This document shows positions 1 through 12,635 of a stretch of DNA of 64,000 nt, piece by piece. The notes below the pieces were generated by a model that was given only the letters and a program-made list of their open reading frames with translations, ran no database searches and had not been told where the DNA came from. The position numbers and the translations under genes were made by a program. Origin of the DNA: Oxyruncus cristatus (Eukaryota > Chordata > Aves > Passeriformes > Cotingidae); contig VXAY01005265.1 of NCBI GenBank assembly GCA_013399855.1, positions 301,681 through 365,680 of the forward strand. Reading direction: 5' to 3'. Each line of letters opens with the position of its first letter. Positions within the stretch are counted from its first letter, which is position 1.

Positions 1-400
1 CAAAGATGCTGAAGGGATGGAGCATCTCTCTCATAAGGAAAGGCGGAGGGAGCTGGGGCTGCTCAGACTCCAGAGGAGATGCTGAGAGGGGACCTCACCC
101 ATGTCTGTAGTGTCTGCAGGGAGGGGCAGAGGATGGACCAGGCTCTGCTTGGGGGGGCCCAGCAACGGGACAGGAGGAACAGGCAGGAACTGATGCCCAG
201 GAAGTTCCACCTGAACATGAGAAGAACTTCTTTGCTGTGCAGGTTGCCCAGAGAAGGTGTGGAGTCTCCTTCATTGGGGATATTCGAGAACCACCTGGAC
301 ACCATCCTGTGCCAAGTGCTCCTTTCTCAAGCAAGGAGGTTGGACCAGATGACCCGCTGTGGCCCCTTCCAACCTCACCCGTTCTGTGATTCCATGATCA
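1..400 (+). repeat. CR1 LINE 3' fragment, cut by the window edge
   Basis: The strand reads the CR1 3' untranslated region toward its terminus. It has AAAGGCGGAGGGAGCTGGGG near 40-60, then the degenerate GGTTGCCCAGAGAAG block near 241. It ends with CCCCTTCCAACC and the tail TTCTGTGATTCCATGAT at about 383-399. The 5' side continues outside the window. Frames open across it (79-483 on plus and the minus frames) are repeat-derived and not genes. Confidence 0.88.
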
Positions 401-3400
401 TGCCAAAGGGTCTGGCTGCTTCCACTCCACTTCCAAAGAACTCATTTTCCCTACTGGCACATTTAGAAAATGGTGCCAAATGAATCCATGTCCTCCTACT
501 GAAGTTTGCTGTGAGAATATAACCAGCATAACATTTAATCACAGAATTGCATCATTTTGCAATGAAGCTTGGGAGCCCCACTTTGAATTCTAAATTATAA
601 CAAACTGTTGAATAACTGAAGATATAGAAAAACAAAAGGTTTAAAAATCTGGGAAATCATAAGAAAGCAAAAAAAAAAAAAAAAGCCCAACAAACAACCA
701 AAGACTGAGTAATGCACCACAAAATCCACTTCATTCCTTCACTTGTCAAGCACAATGAAGCTTTAATTATGGATGGTGTCCTTCCTAACTTGTAAATACT
801 GCAGAATATTTCGAAAAACAATGAAGTTTAAGTAACTTGAGATTGTACTTGAGCACTGTGGTAGTAAATCATTGCCAGGAAACGAGGAGAAATGAGCTGT
901 GATTCTTTTGGGGTCGGGAAGTTTTCTGAGCTTTTTGCAAAAATGTTTCAAAGGAGAAACCTAAAGTTTAGCAAAATGTGAAGACTTGAGAATTAACTTT
1001 AATGTGTTGTTCTGCTCTCATTTAACCACTTAGCAAAAGATGATTAAGGAAAAATTAAACAAACAAATAACAATACTAAAAAAGCCCAGAATGCTCATTT
1101 GTCTCTCTTGGTTAAATTGCCACTGACATCAGTTTTTGGTTTCTGTTCCTTGCAATATAAACACAATTCACACTTCAGCCTGTTTTATTTCATTCTGCTT
1201 TTTTTCCAGCATTTTGAGTGAATGTGGTTTAAAACTCTTGAACATGTTTTTGCACATTAATTCGGTTATATAGAGTTTATTGCAAAATATATGGAATTAT
1301 ATACACCCCCCAACCAACCCCAAGTGTTTCCACTGGAATAAAACAAGAGGGCAATTCAGTCTAAGACAGGTCAGATGATACACTGATTTCTTATAAGGTT
1401 CTTCTCTAAGCTAATTTAACCACGAGGAGTTGGGCTGTCTGTGTTCTGATCCCCAGATATTATGGGAAGAAGGGAAGAATGAGAAAGGAAATTCAGTGCT
1501 GGTTCAGCTTTGCCATTTATATTCAGGTGCTTGGAATGAACCAGCCATTTGTTGCTGCTGAGTACAGACCCTTCTCATAACATTGCAACAACACTTAAAA
1601 TCATTGTTTAGCAAATATACATTAGTTAGAGCCAGCACTGAGTGCTTAGGAAGGAAAACCTGGGACTCCAGTACTTCAGGAAAACCAAACAGGAGTGACT
1701 TATAAAGCACAGAGCACAAAGCAACCTGACCTGAAGCAAAGAATCTGCTGAATAATTTAACCTGGCAGCGTGAAGTTTCAGAGTCCCTGATATGTGTAAG
1801 CAAAACAAAAGGAGAAATAGAAGAAAGAAAAATACCCAGACATAAAGACCTTCCAGAACAGAATATCCCTTGGAGCTACAGTCCCGTTCCTTCGTGCCAG
1901 GTTGGCTCCATCCCCAAGCAGCTCTGAACTTGCCAGGCATCAGAGTTTGTTTAGCAAAATCAGATTCCCTTTGGTTCCCCATGTTTGCACACACTCTGCA
2001 GAATTCACAGTGAAATGCAGCTCCTCATAAATCTCTTTGACTCCACGGAAACCAGGAGTACAACAGCCAGGACCATCCCAAAAATGCTGCCAGCTCACCA
2101 GGCAGGTTGGGGCTTCTTGGGTTTTAATTAACATCAACCTGGCATCAAGTCATTCACTACATTCTGCAGCAAGAGGGAGACAGATTTAAATTCTTTCATC
2201 TAAGTCCTCTTTTATTTTCTTTTTTTTTACTTCATTTTTTTCTTCTTTTTTTAATGATTTTTTTTTTCCCCCAGAAGGAGAAATCTATTATTCAGATTAG
2301 ACAGGATTTAATGTCAGCCATGCTGGAACAAAAAGAATTAAACTAGTCAACAGTAAAACAAACTGGCAGTAGCTGAAGATGACCAAAAAAAAGCAGAGAA
2401 GTGCCAGGTGAGAAAACCAGAGAAATGAAAAAGTTAAGGGACCTAAAGATCCGGGGGATCAACTCTCACTAGGCAAAGTTAGTTTAGAAACTTCTTAAGA
2501 GAAAATACTGTTAAAATGGCAGGACTCTTTGAGTCATTTAACCTGACTCAGTAAGTGAATAATGTCACTGCAAAATCTGAATTTCCAACTTGGGCAGAGA
2601 AAGCGTTGGAAATATGATTTTGCAGACAAGCTAGAATTTCAATTTCCCATTTTTTACTTTAACAAGACCACAATTTTTATATTTTTGAAAATAATCTGTG
2701 AGCAAGTTGGGTTATAAAACCCAGAAATTGTCACCAATGCAGGAACAACCTTATAATAAATCCCAGCAGCCCATTTCCCCATGGAATGAGCATTACTGGA
2801 GCATTTGTCAAGACAGCAAATAAGTAAACCTCCTCTTTCTTCCACTCTCCTGCTTTGTGGGGTGAAGATTTATTCACACTGAAAACTTCTAACATAACCT
2901 TGACCTTAATGATGTCCTAAGGACACTTCTGTATTCCAGCCATGGGAATGGTATTAAATAAACCAGAGAGAGGAACTTGTTCTCCTCAAAAAGGACACAG
3001 AACAAGCCTGTGTTGTCAATAATTCCTCTCTCACATGTAGCCACATCCCAGACTCCTTTATCAGTGTCAGCTCAGGTCCTCAAGGGAAGAGTCACATTTA
3101 TTTCTAGGAATGTTTGCCTTAGGTTTGTATAAAAATGGGATCAAAAGTATCAGTGCTCTATCCTATCTAGCACGGGTGCTTTTGTGTTTACTCACAAACC
3201 AGCCATCCTTTTTTTTTAAAAGGACTGTAAATTAGCATTTAAATTAATTGCTGACTCGATATTCAGGAGATGCTGAATTCTACAATGAGGTTTTGTTCTG
3301 CCCCATCTTCTGCTCTTCAACAAGCAGCCAGGAGAGCTGTAAAATCAACCTGGTGGAGATTCTGAGAGATGTAATATAACATCCATGTGTGTATTTCTCT

Positions 3401-4267
3401 ATAAGGGAGCACTTCAAAACAAAATAAAGCAAAACAAAACCCTGGTGCTTGTTATTTTTGGGGGGAGGTGTGTGTGCATGTGGGAAAAACAACAAGAAGA
3501 GCAAACCAACAACCCTTTGTAGCGTCTGTCATGTTTTACCAAAGAGATGCTGAAACGTTCCTTGTGTGTTGTCCCACCTGCAACCCCCTTGGGGTGTCTC
3601 CTACCCTGTGGTCCAGCATGTGTGGACATGGAAAGACTAATCAAAGCACGGTGTTTTTCTGTCCTTGTTCTTTTCTGAGAGAAGGGAAAAGGAAAAAAAA
3701 AATAATATAAAACCTGAGCAAGCTTCTGATGCGAGATGGGCAGAAACTAAATCTTGCTGCAACAGCCTTTCAACAAATATTTTTCTCTTGTCTATGGCTG
3801 GGGAGAAAAAAATGACATTCTATAAATCAACCTGATTCAGCCTAAGCAACAACAGACCAGCAGAAAATTGTTCTGAGGGCAGAAGCTATCCAGAACAGCA
3901 ATTACAGACTGAGTTAGGTCTCCTCTGGGACTCAACAACAGCCAGTGTGTGGAGTTTCTCTCTCCCTCTTGCTGGCCTGTGTGAGCCTCCTCTCTCTTTC
4001 GCGGTCTTAGAGGTCTGTGTCATCTCAGAGAGCGCAGCACTGCTCTGAATAATTAAAATAGTTGTGCCAAGCTTTGGAATGCCAGTCCAGTATCTACCTG
4101 GAGACACCAGCTCATGAAGGGTGTTCCTGTCTCCCAAAAGCCAAATGGAGAGACTGTGGCAGGTGAGATGCCCCGAACTCATCAGAGAGAGCTGAGGCCA
4201 CTGCAGAGGGTAGGATGAATAAAGAAAGATCCTGCAAGCAGCCAGGCAGTAATATTCATTCTGCCTC
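401..4267. other. Non-coding, intron-like sequence with no recognised gene
   Basis: A+T-rich sequence with stops in all frames at ordinary density. It contains a poly-A run near 669-684 and a long T-rich tract at 2206-2275 that ends in CCCCCAG. The minus-strand open frame at 3886-4398 has no domain, motif or splice structure I recognise and is most likely chance. Confidence 0.6.
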
Positions 4268-4970
4268 TGCTGGGTTGACCTTGGCTGGACGTCAGATGCC
4301 CACCAAAGATGCTCCTCCCTCAGCTGGACATGGAGGGGAAAGAAAATGTAATAAAAGATTTGTGGGTCAAGATAGGGAAGGGAGAGATCACTCACCAATT
4401 ACCATCACGGCAGAACAGATTGCACTAGGGGAAATTAGTTTAATTTATTACCAGGCAAATAAGAGCAGGGTAATAAGAAATATATCAAAATCTTAAAAAC
4501 ACCTTTCATCCATTCCTCCCTTCTTCAAGGATTTGAATTTACCCCTGGTTTCCTCCCCCAGACTGGTGCAGGGGGGACAGGGAATGGGGGTTGCAGCCAG
4601 TTCATCACATGTTGTGTGTGCTGCTCCCTCCTCCTCAGGGCTTGGACTCCTCACACTCTTCCCCAGCTCCATTGTGGGGTCCCTCTCACGGCAGACAGTT
4701 CTCCTCAAACTTCTCTAACCTGGGTTCTTCCCATGGGCTGCAGTTCTTCCTGAACTGGTCCAGCGGGGGTCCCTTCCACAGGGTGCATTCCTTCAGGAAC
4801 AGGCTGCTCCAGCCTGGGTCCCCCACGGGCTCAGAAGTCCTGAAAGTAAACCTGCTCCATTGTGGGCTCCTTTCTCCATGGGGTCACAGGTCCTGCCAGG
4901 AGCCTGCTCCAGCTCAGGTTCTCCACACGGTCACAGCCCCTGTCTGGCACCCACCTGCTGTAGTTACTAT
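4268..4970 (-). mobile_element. Truncated endogenous retrovirus LTR (ERVL-type, avian), minus strand
   Basis: The segment begins TGCTGGGTTGACCTTGGCTG, which is the reverse complement of the LTR 3' end. It shows the inverted polyadenylation signal TTTATT near 4444-4449. It then runs through the LTR's internal degenerate repeats of the type CTGCTCCAGC-TGGG-CC-CATGGGG, seen near 4740-4920. Homology stops near 4970, so the LTR 5' end (the TGT-TGGG terminus) is missing. The same family occurs complete and on the other strand at 51926-52695. No retroviral coding sequence adjoins it, so it is a decayed solo LTR. The family name is from memory; the relation between the two copies is visible directly. 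Confidence 0.8.
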
Positions 4971-6081
4971 TTGTTTTAATGATCTTACCTGAAAGACATG
5001 AGATTCACCTTCTCTACCACCTTCCAACCCACCTTCTCTGCCACCCCCAGTGTGTGTCTTCCCAACTGCAGCCATCCAAACATTCCCAAAATGTGTGTGA
5101 GGCAGGGGGGGCACCTTACTGTGAGCTGTGTTAGTGCCGTTTAGCCACCTTTTGAACTACAATTATTCCCTGAAGCTTCACACCTGGATCAGATTGGCAT
5201 TGCTGGCCCTGTCTCCCACGTGCTCCACATCCCTCAGTTCGATTTCATAGGGATTGAAGACTGTTCAAGGCAGATATTTTCTTTCAGGTGAGTGTTATCA
5301 CTCCCAAGCCTGCGCTGAAGGTCAGAACTGGGTTGTGGTCTAAGGGAAATATAATAATATAAATGATAGGAAGAGGTAGCTTGCCCTTTTTTAAAACCCT
5401 TTGGATCTGGAAATAGGAGATATGTTAACAATGAAAGTCACCAACAGTTCTGGTTTTAAGTAGGTATCCTCACTTTACATTCAGGAAATGTGATAGAAGT
5501 ATCAAAGATCACATAAAACGTTCCAACTTTGATCTTCAAAATAAATAACACCCAAAATTTCATTTACATTTAGCAGTTTGTAAAAAGGTACATATGTATG
5601 TACGTGTGAGTATTTACATAGGCACATATATCCATGTATCCCAGTGTATCACAAACACACCCAACTGTATAAGCAGCAACTGTATCTATAGATGTATTAA
5701 TAATAATTTCAAGATCTCACTTGCCCTCAACGTACACCAGGTGTTAAATGAGCATTTGAGGCTTAGCAGATTGCAGAGATATAAACACAGCCTATTTCTG
5801 TCTACAGCAGCAGAAAACAGACCTTAAATCTCAGGCTTCTTTCTCCTGGCTAAACACTCTGGTGTAAGATAAGCACAAACACTGATATGTTCCGATAACA
5901 GGCAAGGAAACAAAAATTAAAATGAAATAAAGATTTGTTTGCCTTGATTAGCTTTAAAAAGAAAAAAAGATGCATTGATTGCATTTTGCCTCCAAGTTAA
6001 TGCTGCGAGAGTTTGATAACAGGAACAGCAAGAGCAGGAATGGCTCTGAGAAATCTGAGAGGCAATAATTGTATCATGCAG
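4971..6081. other. Non-coding, intron-like sequence; nothing recognised
   Basis: No splice-bounded open frame and no named repeat was seen. There is a short stretch rich in alternating TATG/TACG near 5590-5640. The lowest-complexity part is A-rich, near 5880-5970. Confidence 0.55.
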
Positions 6082-6628
6082 TCATAAGAATGGTTTGGGA
6101 TGGAAAGAACCCTCAAGATCATCTGGTTCCAACCTCTCTGCCATGGGCAGGGACATCTTCCACTAGCCCAGGTTGCTCCAAGCCCCGTCCAACCCATCCT
6201 TGGACACTTCCAGGGATCCAGGGGCAGCCACAGCTTCTCTGGGCAACCTGTGCCAGGGCCTCCCCACCGTCACAGGGAAGAATTTCTTCCCAATATCCCA
6301 TCTAAACCTACTCTCTTTCAATTTGAAGCATATTCACTGAGTCCTGTCACTTCATGTCCATGTAAAAAAATCCCTCTCCATCTTTCTTGCAACCTCCATC
6401 AGGTACTGAAAATTTGCAATAAGGTCACTCCAGAGGCCTCTCTTCTCCAGGCTGAACAATCCCAGTTCTCTCAGTCTTTCCTCACAGGAGAGGTGCTCCA
6501 CCCTTCTAGTCATCTTTGTTATCCTCCCCTAAATGTTTTTATGTTCTTCCTGTGCTGAGGACCCCAGAGCTGGAAGCAGCACTGCAGGTGGGGTTTCACA
6601 CGAGTGAAGCAAAGAGTCAGAGGGGTAG
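6082..6628 (-). repeat. CR1 LINE 3' region, about 550 bp
   Basis: Read on plus it starts with the inverted CR1 terminus, AAGAATGGTTTGGGATGG. It continues through GCCATGGGCAGGGACATCTT, CACAGCTTCTCTGGGCAACC, TTCTCCAGGCTGAACAATCC and CCCAGAGCTGGAAGCAGCAC. It is 5'-truncated, as CR1 copies usually are. Sequence after about 6628 no longer follows CR1. The open frames at 6069-6558 lie within it. Confidence 0.92.
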
Positions 6629-8797
6629 GAGGAACAAAGGAATTGTGCTGCAAAGCCAAGGGGCAGAGCAGACAGAGATATGTTTCAGAAATCATCCATG
6701 AGGGAGGAGAGCTGCCCTTCCTTCATCCCTACCTCTCTCCTCTTCCACCAGACACTCGTAAAGTCCACAAGGAGTGAAAGATGGAGATCCACAAACTAAG
6801 TGGATCATCCACAACACTAAGTGCATTATTCCTAACATTTAATCTAAGTAAATGAAGAGGGAAGTGATTTCATTACTCACCCCAGTGAACATCAGCTCCA
6901 CTTTCCAAAATGGGACATGCCTCAATTTTACTTCTCTTCACTCAGTGTCTGATGTTCCTGTACTTTGCTAACACAGCCTCTGGGATGTTATAATTCATAT
7001 TTGTAAGAAATAACCCTGAGCAACCTGATCCATGGCAGGGATTTTGGAACCAGGCGATCTTTAAGGTTCCTTCCAACCCAAACCATCCTGTGATTCTATG
7101 ATTTATTTTTTCAAGGTTGCAAAAGAAAGTATCTGAACTCACACTACAAATCCAACCTTTTGCTCTCCTACAACCAAGTTTCTACTTTACCACTAAAGAA
7201 AGATTAATATCCTTGTGTTTCCAACAAACCCTTGGGCTGGATATGAAAGAGACTCACAGACCAGAAATATTGCTTCTGTTTTCTGATATGCTGGAAAGAC
7301 TTTTGTGGGATTTTTTTTTGCCAACTCACCTACCCCAGCTTTCTGAAGTTGAATTAAGGAGTCCATTCTCAGTTAACTCACTTATGTTTACAGGGTAATC
7401 AAATGGCACAGAAATAATTGCATGAAAAGCCAAAAGTGAATAAATACAGAGATAAGGAAATGCCTGACATTGTGGCCTTTGTGGACCAGAAATAAAAATA
7501 CTCGGTGAAGATGAAGATTCCCCATCAGAGAATATCCATTTGTATTTATAACATAGGTTGTAGCTCAGGGTTTGTGAAACTTGTTGGCCTGACACCCTGA
7601 AAGCAAAAATTAAATGAAACACGAAAGCTAAAAATAAAAGCCACAGCAAGCAGAGAACTGTCCACCCACAATAATCCAGAGTCTTGTCCAAGATAAAACT
7701 TTTATGAGCAACAGGTCCCTCAATTCTTTTGCAAGAAACCCTCTGATCAGATGCAATTGTCATGGAGTGTTTCATGTGGTAGTACCTATGCAACAGGAAC
7801 TGTTGGTCTGTATTGCACATTAATTTTCCTCTCCGACAGCCCCAATGAGCCATTGGTCTCTACAGCAGCAAAAACTAAGATATACAAGTTCTTACAGCAA
7901 ACTATGAAAAAAAAAGTTATTATTTTTTTATATGCAATAGAAATGTTTGTTGGGGACACTCAGTCTTTTTGAAATAAGAAAATAAAGTGCATTTAATATT
8001 TACACTATTTTTTTGTAGATGCTCAGGAGAAAAAGGTCTCCTGAGTACCAAACCAGCAAAGATATGGAAATCCATAAGCAAACTCCAAACTCAGTACCTT
8101 ACACCCTGACTTTTCCTTTAGCATCTCCTGCTCCCTGCCCCAGGCTGCAATGTATGAACTAACAGGAGAAGTGAGGGAAGTAGTTGTAATCTATCACCCT
8201 GACTGATACCAGCCCCAGGAAAGGCAGTTTATTGCAGGTGGTGTGTTATCTTCCAAAATAGAAACCGGGCAAAGATTATGACAAAAACTTCAACACTTTC
8301 CACACTTTGTTTGCAGCACTATTAATTCTTCACTCTGGATTTATTTCCATGAGGGTCATGCAGCCAGAAAAAAAATACAATGGAGGAATTAATTTTCTTT
8401 TTTAGGAGTGTTCTGGGAAACCAAGCAATTAGAGCAATCTTAAGCTGTCATGTATTATCCATTGCCACTCAATTATTTTACTTAAATAAAATACTGATTG
8501 CAGAGTCTGATCTGCAGCTATCAGCTGAGTGATTCATTTAGGTGCACTATTTATTCTTGACAAATTAAAAAAGAACATCTAACTCCAACTGAAAGGAGAA
8601 AGACAAAGGGACAAGGGGAATATGCAGCATCTTTTCACTATTCTCGGCTGTGCTGCCAATTCTCTGTTTGGAAATAGCTGAAACTACTGTGTCCTGTCCA
8701 GAGTTTGGAGAGAAGTCAGTCCTTAACTACAAGTGGAGTCCACAGATTAGATGCAGAGAGGAACTTGAAGCCTCTTTAAAAGGTCACTGAAGGTTGG
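6629..8797. other. Non-coding sequence around a small CR1; possible conserved element near 8400-8580
   Basis: Apart from the CR1 fragment at 7014-7102, nothing is recognisable as a gene. The minus-strand open frame at 7326-7853 (175 residues) has a hydrophobic stretch but no known domain and no convincing splice borders. The A+T-rich stretch at about 8400-8580, with homeobox-like ATTA/TAAT cores, is only a candidate conserved non-coding element. Confidence 0.45.
7014..7102 (+). repeat. Short CR1 3' end with an internal deletion
   Basis: The last about 90 bases of CR1 are present: CCTGAGCAACCTGATC joins directly to CCATGGCAGGG. The usual segment between the CTAGTGG motif and the CCATGGCAGGG motif is therefore missing. 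It ends GGTTCCTTCCAACCCAAACC followed by ATCCTGTGATTCTATGATT. Confidence 0.88.
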
Positions 8798-9322
8798 AAT
8801 CATAAAATCACAGAACGGTTTGGGTTGGGAGGGACCTTAAATGACCATCTAGTTCCAATCTCTTGCCATGGGCAGGAACACCCTCCATTAGACCAGATTA
8901 ATCAGAGCCCAGTCCAGCCTCCTCTTGAACACCTCCAGGGACGAAGCACCCACAACTTCTCTGGACAACCTGTTCCAGTGCCTCACCATCCTTACAGTAA
9001 GGTTTGCCTCCTAATATCTAAATTAAAGCGACCCTCCTCCAGCTTAAGGCCATTCCCCCTTGTCCTGTCACTCTGTGCCCTTGTCCTAAGTCCCTCTCCA
9101 GCTCTCTTTTAGGTACTGGAAGGCACTATAAATTCACCCTGAAGCCTTTTCTTTTCCAGGCTGAATAGTCCCAACTCTCTCAGTCTGTCTCCATAGCAGA
9201 GGTGCTCCAGCCCTCTGATCAACTTGGTGGCCTCCTCTGGACTCATTTCTACAGGTCAAGGTCTCTTTTGTCTTGGGGAGACAGAGCTGGATGCTCCAGG
9301 TGGCACCTCACAAGAGCAGAGA
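8798..9322 (-). repeat. CR1 LINE 3' region, about 525 bp
   Basis: It starts at the inverted terminus AATCATAAAATCACAGAACG, then GTTTGGGTTGGGAGGGACCT. It continues through GCCATGGGCAGGAACACC, TTTCCAGGCTGAATAGTCCC and CAGAGCTGGATGCTCCAGGT. Homology fades after GCACCTCACAAGAGCAGAG. The plus-strand frames at 8825-9112 and 9202-9420 are repeat-derived. Confidence 0.92.
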
Positions 9323-10788
9323 TCTTGTCCTCTTTCCTCAGGAGACTGAAGTGGCACAGCCAAAACATGAGCTGTGGCTGTTCAGGTCATCGGGAACTCC
9401 GGATATCACCAGCTCCATGAGGAACTACATATCCAAGGTCTACCAAAGGTTCATGGCCTCCTCAAGGGTACAAACTGGGCAAGGAGAAGATACTTGCTCC
9501 ATACAAGTCAAAAACCCTCTCTGCCCCATTTCAAAACTATATGCCATGGTCTTTGTAGACTCTTCCAGGTTTTGGCTCTGTGGGATGCAGAATATGCTGT
9601 TGACATTTTTCTTACATATTTTCAGTCAATATGGAGTTTACCCAAAAGGCACAAATGCTGAGGGCCAATTAATTACAACTGCAGCTAAAAGGCTTAGAAA
9701 GGAAAGGTTCATGGTTATCACCTCCTTCCTGCAAGCTGACTCTCCAAAACACCATCACATGGTTTTGTTCTCCATTCTGTACACGAGAGACCTTCTATTT
9801 TAAAAATACCCATTATATCCAAAATGATTAATCTCATTCTTCAAGGATTTTTTGTCTTAATGTTTAATTTATTTCTCTGTCCTTAGTTTCTACTTGGTAA
9901 TTTGTTACTACCTTCACCCTTAATATTTTAAATTATTCTCCCCTTTTTGTTTTCAATGATATTACACATCAAGCATTTCTATACAGTCATCATGGCTCAA
10001 CTAATCACTGCTGCACTTTCTGAGCCTGCAATTGGTAAATTCCTGTAATCTCTCTTCATAAATTATACTTAATACTTCTTCCTCATTTATTCCCTTCTGG
10101 ATCACCTCCAAGTTTCTAATAGGAAAAGCAGGCCAAAATGCCCTCATTCCTCACACACCTTCCTATCACATAAAAGGTGCCAATGTCTAAGGGAGACACT
10201 AAAGTCCAGATGACAGTTCACTTTACTGTCCAACTGTCTGTACTTACTATCCAGTTGAAAATCTCCAATTTTTGGTTAAAACTACCCAGCAGGTCCAGCA
10301 GCACAGCTTCCCTAGGTGGCTCCTTCACCAGTTGTGAAGAACAAGCAACTCACTCTCTGATCAAAGGAATATCGTTAAAACAATTGATCATTCATTTTAC
10401 TTCATCACTTTTGCTTATGTGTCATTGGCACGGGGAGAAGATGCTCTGAGAGAACAAAGTCTGGGTCTTTTTAATCTCTAAAGAAGGAGTTGTTATTTAT
10501 AGTGCAGAGTAGGTGAATTATATGTTGATGTCTGCTACACCTACTTTTACTGCTCAGCAATTTGCTCCCTTCAGAGCCAATGGAGGTCCAAGAAGGGGCT
10601 TGAGGAATTTAGATGAAGGTTTAGATATTTTCAAGCTGTCTGGGACTCATAAACACTAACTTTGGAGTTTAGAAAAATAGGAGAGACAGCTCCATAAACT
10701 CTGAAAATTCCTGGGGAACACAATGGGAAAAGTAATCAAATGCAATCAATGCAGGAGAATGAGCAGCACAAATTATGCATTTCTCAAA

Positions 10789-10980
10789 AGCGAGGGACTG
10801 GCACAGGCTGCCCAGAGAAACTGTGGCTGCCCCATCCCTGGAAGTGTTCAAGGCCAGGTTGGACAGGGCTTGGAACAACCTGGGGTAGTGATAGATGTCC
10901 CTGCCCATGGCAGAAGTGTTGGAATGAGATGGTCCTTGAAGATTCCTTCCAATCCAAACCATTCCATGATTTTATGATTC
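10789..10980 (+). repeat. CR1 LINE 3' end, about 190 bp
   Basis: Begins GCGAGGGACTGGCACAGGCT, continues with CCCATCCCTGGAAGTGTTCA and CCTGCCCATGGCAGAAGTG. It ends TTCCAATCCAAACCATTCCA followed by the octamer-like tail TGATTTTATGATTC. Frames crossing it on either strand are repeat-derived. Confidence 0.92.
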
Positions 10981-11279
10981 CCTGAGTCCTTGTGTTTTCC
11001 CTGGATCCAGGACTAACCAATATTTTTCAGTAATGGTTTAGAAAGGACAATTAATAAATATGAAGTTGCAGTGAAGCTCAGAAATATTTTGAACCCATCA
11101 GAAGATAAAATTAGAATTCAAAGTTATCTTGTTAAATTGGGGGAACACTGTCAGAAAAAAAAGGGTGAAGTCAAATAAGGAAAATACGAAGTTCTACAGT
11201 CAGACAGAAAGAATAGGAGGCAACTTCCTGGGCAGAAATCCTCAAAAAGCAAACAAAACAAACAAGTAAAAGTGTTGAG

Positions 11280-11600
11280 GGATGCTGGGGACACTTGTGA
11301 GATGAATTTTTGTGTCTAATTTTGAGCAATAATTCCCAGATGGACCACCTGGAGACAGTTCAGAGAAAAGCCATGCGAATGATCAAAGGTGTCAGAAAAA
11401 AAAGCTGATGAGAAAAACAGAATGTAATGTGTTTTTCAGTGCAGAAAAGGTGTGTGTGGGGGCAACGACACACACGATAATGCCTTTTTAATAAGTGGAA
11501 CTGTTGCAAATAGGAAGGGAATAACCTGTTCTCCATATTCACCATCCCTCTGACAGAAATTCATAGACTGAAACTGCAACAGAAGACATTTATATCAGAA
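11280..11600 (+). repeat. Old, diverged CR1 fragment with foreign sequence inside
   Basis: Two blocks read as an old CR1 on the plus strand. The first is GGAGACAGTTCAGAGAAAAG through ATGCGAATGATCAAAGG near 11350-11386. The second is GGGAATAACCTGTTCTCCAT near 11517, followed by AGACTGAAACTGCAACAGAA near 11567. The roughly 130 bases between them do not follow CR1 closely and may be heavily mutated or inserted. Divergence suggests an older copy than its neighbours. Edges are approximate. Confidence 0.55.
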
Positions 11601-12635
11601 GTTAATGATTTGGGTTGTTGATCCTGTCTTAGAGCCGAGAGAAGGATTTGGTGATGTTTAAAGATTGCTCTTAACTCTGCTTGTCTAATATTCAATGCAA
11701 TCAATGCAAACCCTTGAAATCAGAGAGAGAGAGACTATCTCAGCCACAAACTTCCCATCGACTGGAGTCACTAAACTGATTAAATCATGCACCTCTCCCT
11801 CAGCCTTCACTTGTTAAGACAAACTCAGCAAATCCCTGCTCTCCTAAACATCGCTGCCCACAAAAATAAAGGGTAAAGCTCAATAAGCTTTAACCAACTT
11901 ATCAATAGCAACAAAGACACTTTCTGTCATTAAATGGTAACAGATAACAACCAGAGAGCAGCATCTCCCCCTCAGCAGCATCTGCAGCAGGGAATGCTGA
12001 CAGCAGTGTGCAACAGCAAACCAAAGCCAGGCCCTGTCCCAAAGGCTGCATTTAGAGACCATCAAGCACAACCACAGTGGCAGAGCAGATGCTCCTGTGC
12101 TTTTAAACCCACCAGTCACCCAGCAGAGTAGCGTTATCCCGCCTTGGCTCCCACCTGCATGGTCCCCTCCCCAAGGAGATGCTAATTTAGAGGAATTTGG
12201 ATTCATCTCTCCAGTTTGTCACAAAGTTCTAAGCATTTATATTCAATCATGATCAGCGTGTGCTCCCCGAGTTCAGATCAGCTTTCAATGGACTGTTTTA
12301 ATTTCGGTTCAATTTGCAAATGAGGCAGGTGAGAGTCTAGACTCGAATGGGGGGCGGCTCAGCTCATTCCCAGCAACACACAGGTGCCTCTGCCTCAAGG
12401 AGGGAAGCACTGGAAAAACTGGAAGGACTTAACGGTGTGGGATGAGAAGTGGAGGAACTGGGTGAGTGTTTTCAGACTGCATGTACTTTCAAAAGCCTAC
12501 TGTTAAGGTTTCAGCTAATTTATTTCTTTTTCCATTCAAGGCAGATTGGTGAAATAAATAACCTTCCATCACAGAGGACTTTGGGTACTATAGGAATCAA
12601 ACCTCATATTATGATATGTCATAGAGTATGATATA

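Larger units (their letters stand above)
9323..12635. other. Non-coding sequence with two CR1 fragments; otherwise nothing recognised
   Basis: The open frame at 9273-9803 begins inside the CR1 and runs out into unique sequence with no known domain, so it is judged non-coding. The stretch at 12181-12340 is A+T-rich with several TAAT/ATTTGCAAAT-like words and looks like a possible enhancer-type element. This is a weak impression, not a measured conservation. Confidence 0.45.

Noticed and set aside
7326..7853. 175-residue minus-strand frame with a hydrophobic segment, possibly a membrane protein
   Set aside because: The hydrophobicity comes from T-rich codons in A+T-rich DNA. There are no conserved motifs, splice sites or flanking exons.
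9273..9803. 176-residue plus-strand open frame
   Set aside because: It starts in a CR1 remnant, has no recognisable domain and no start or splice context.
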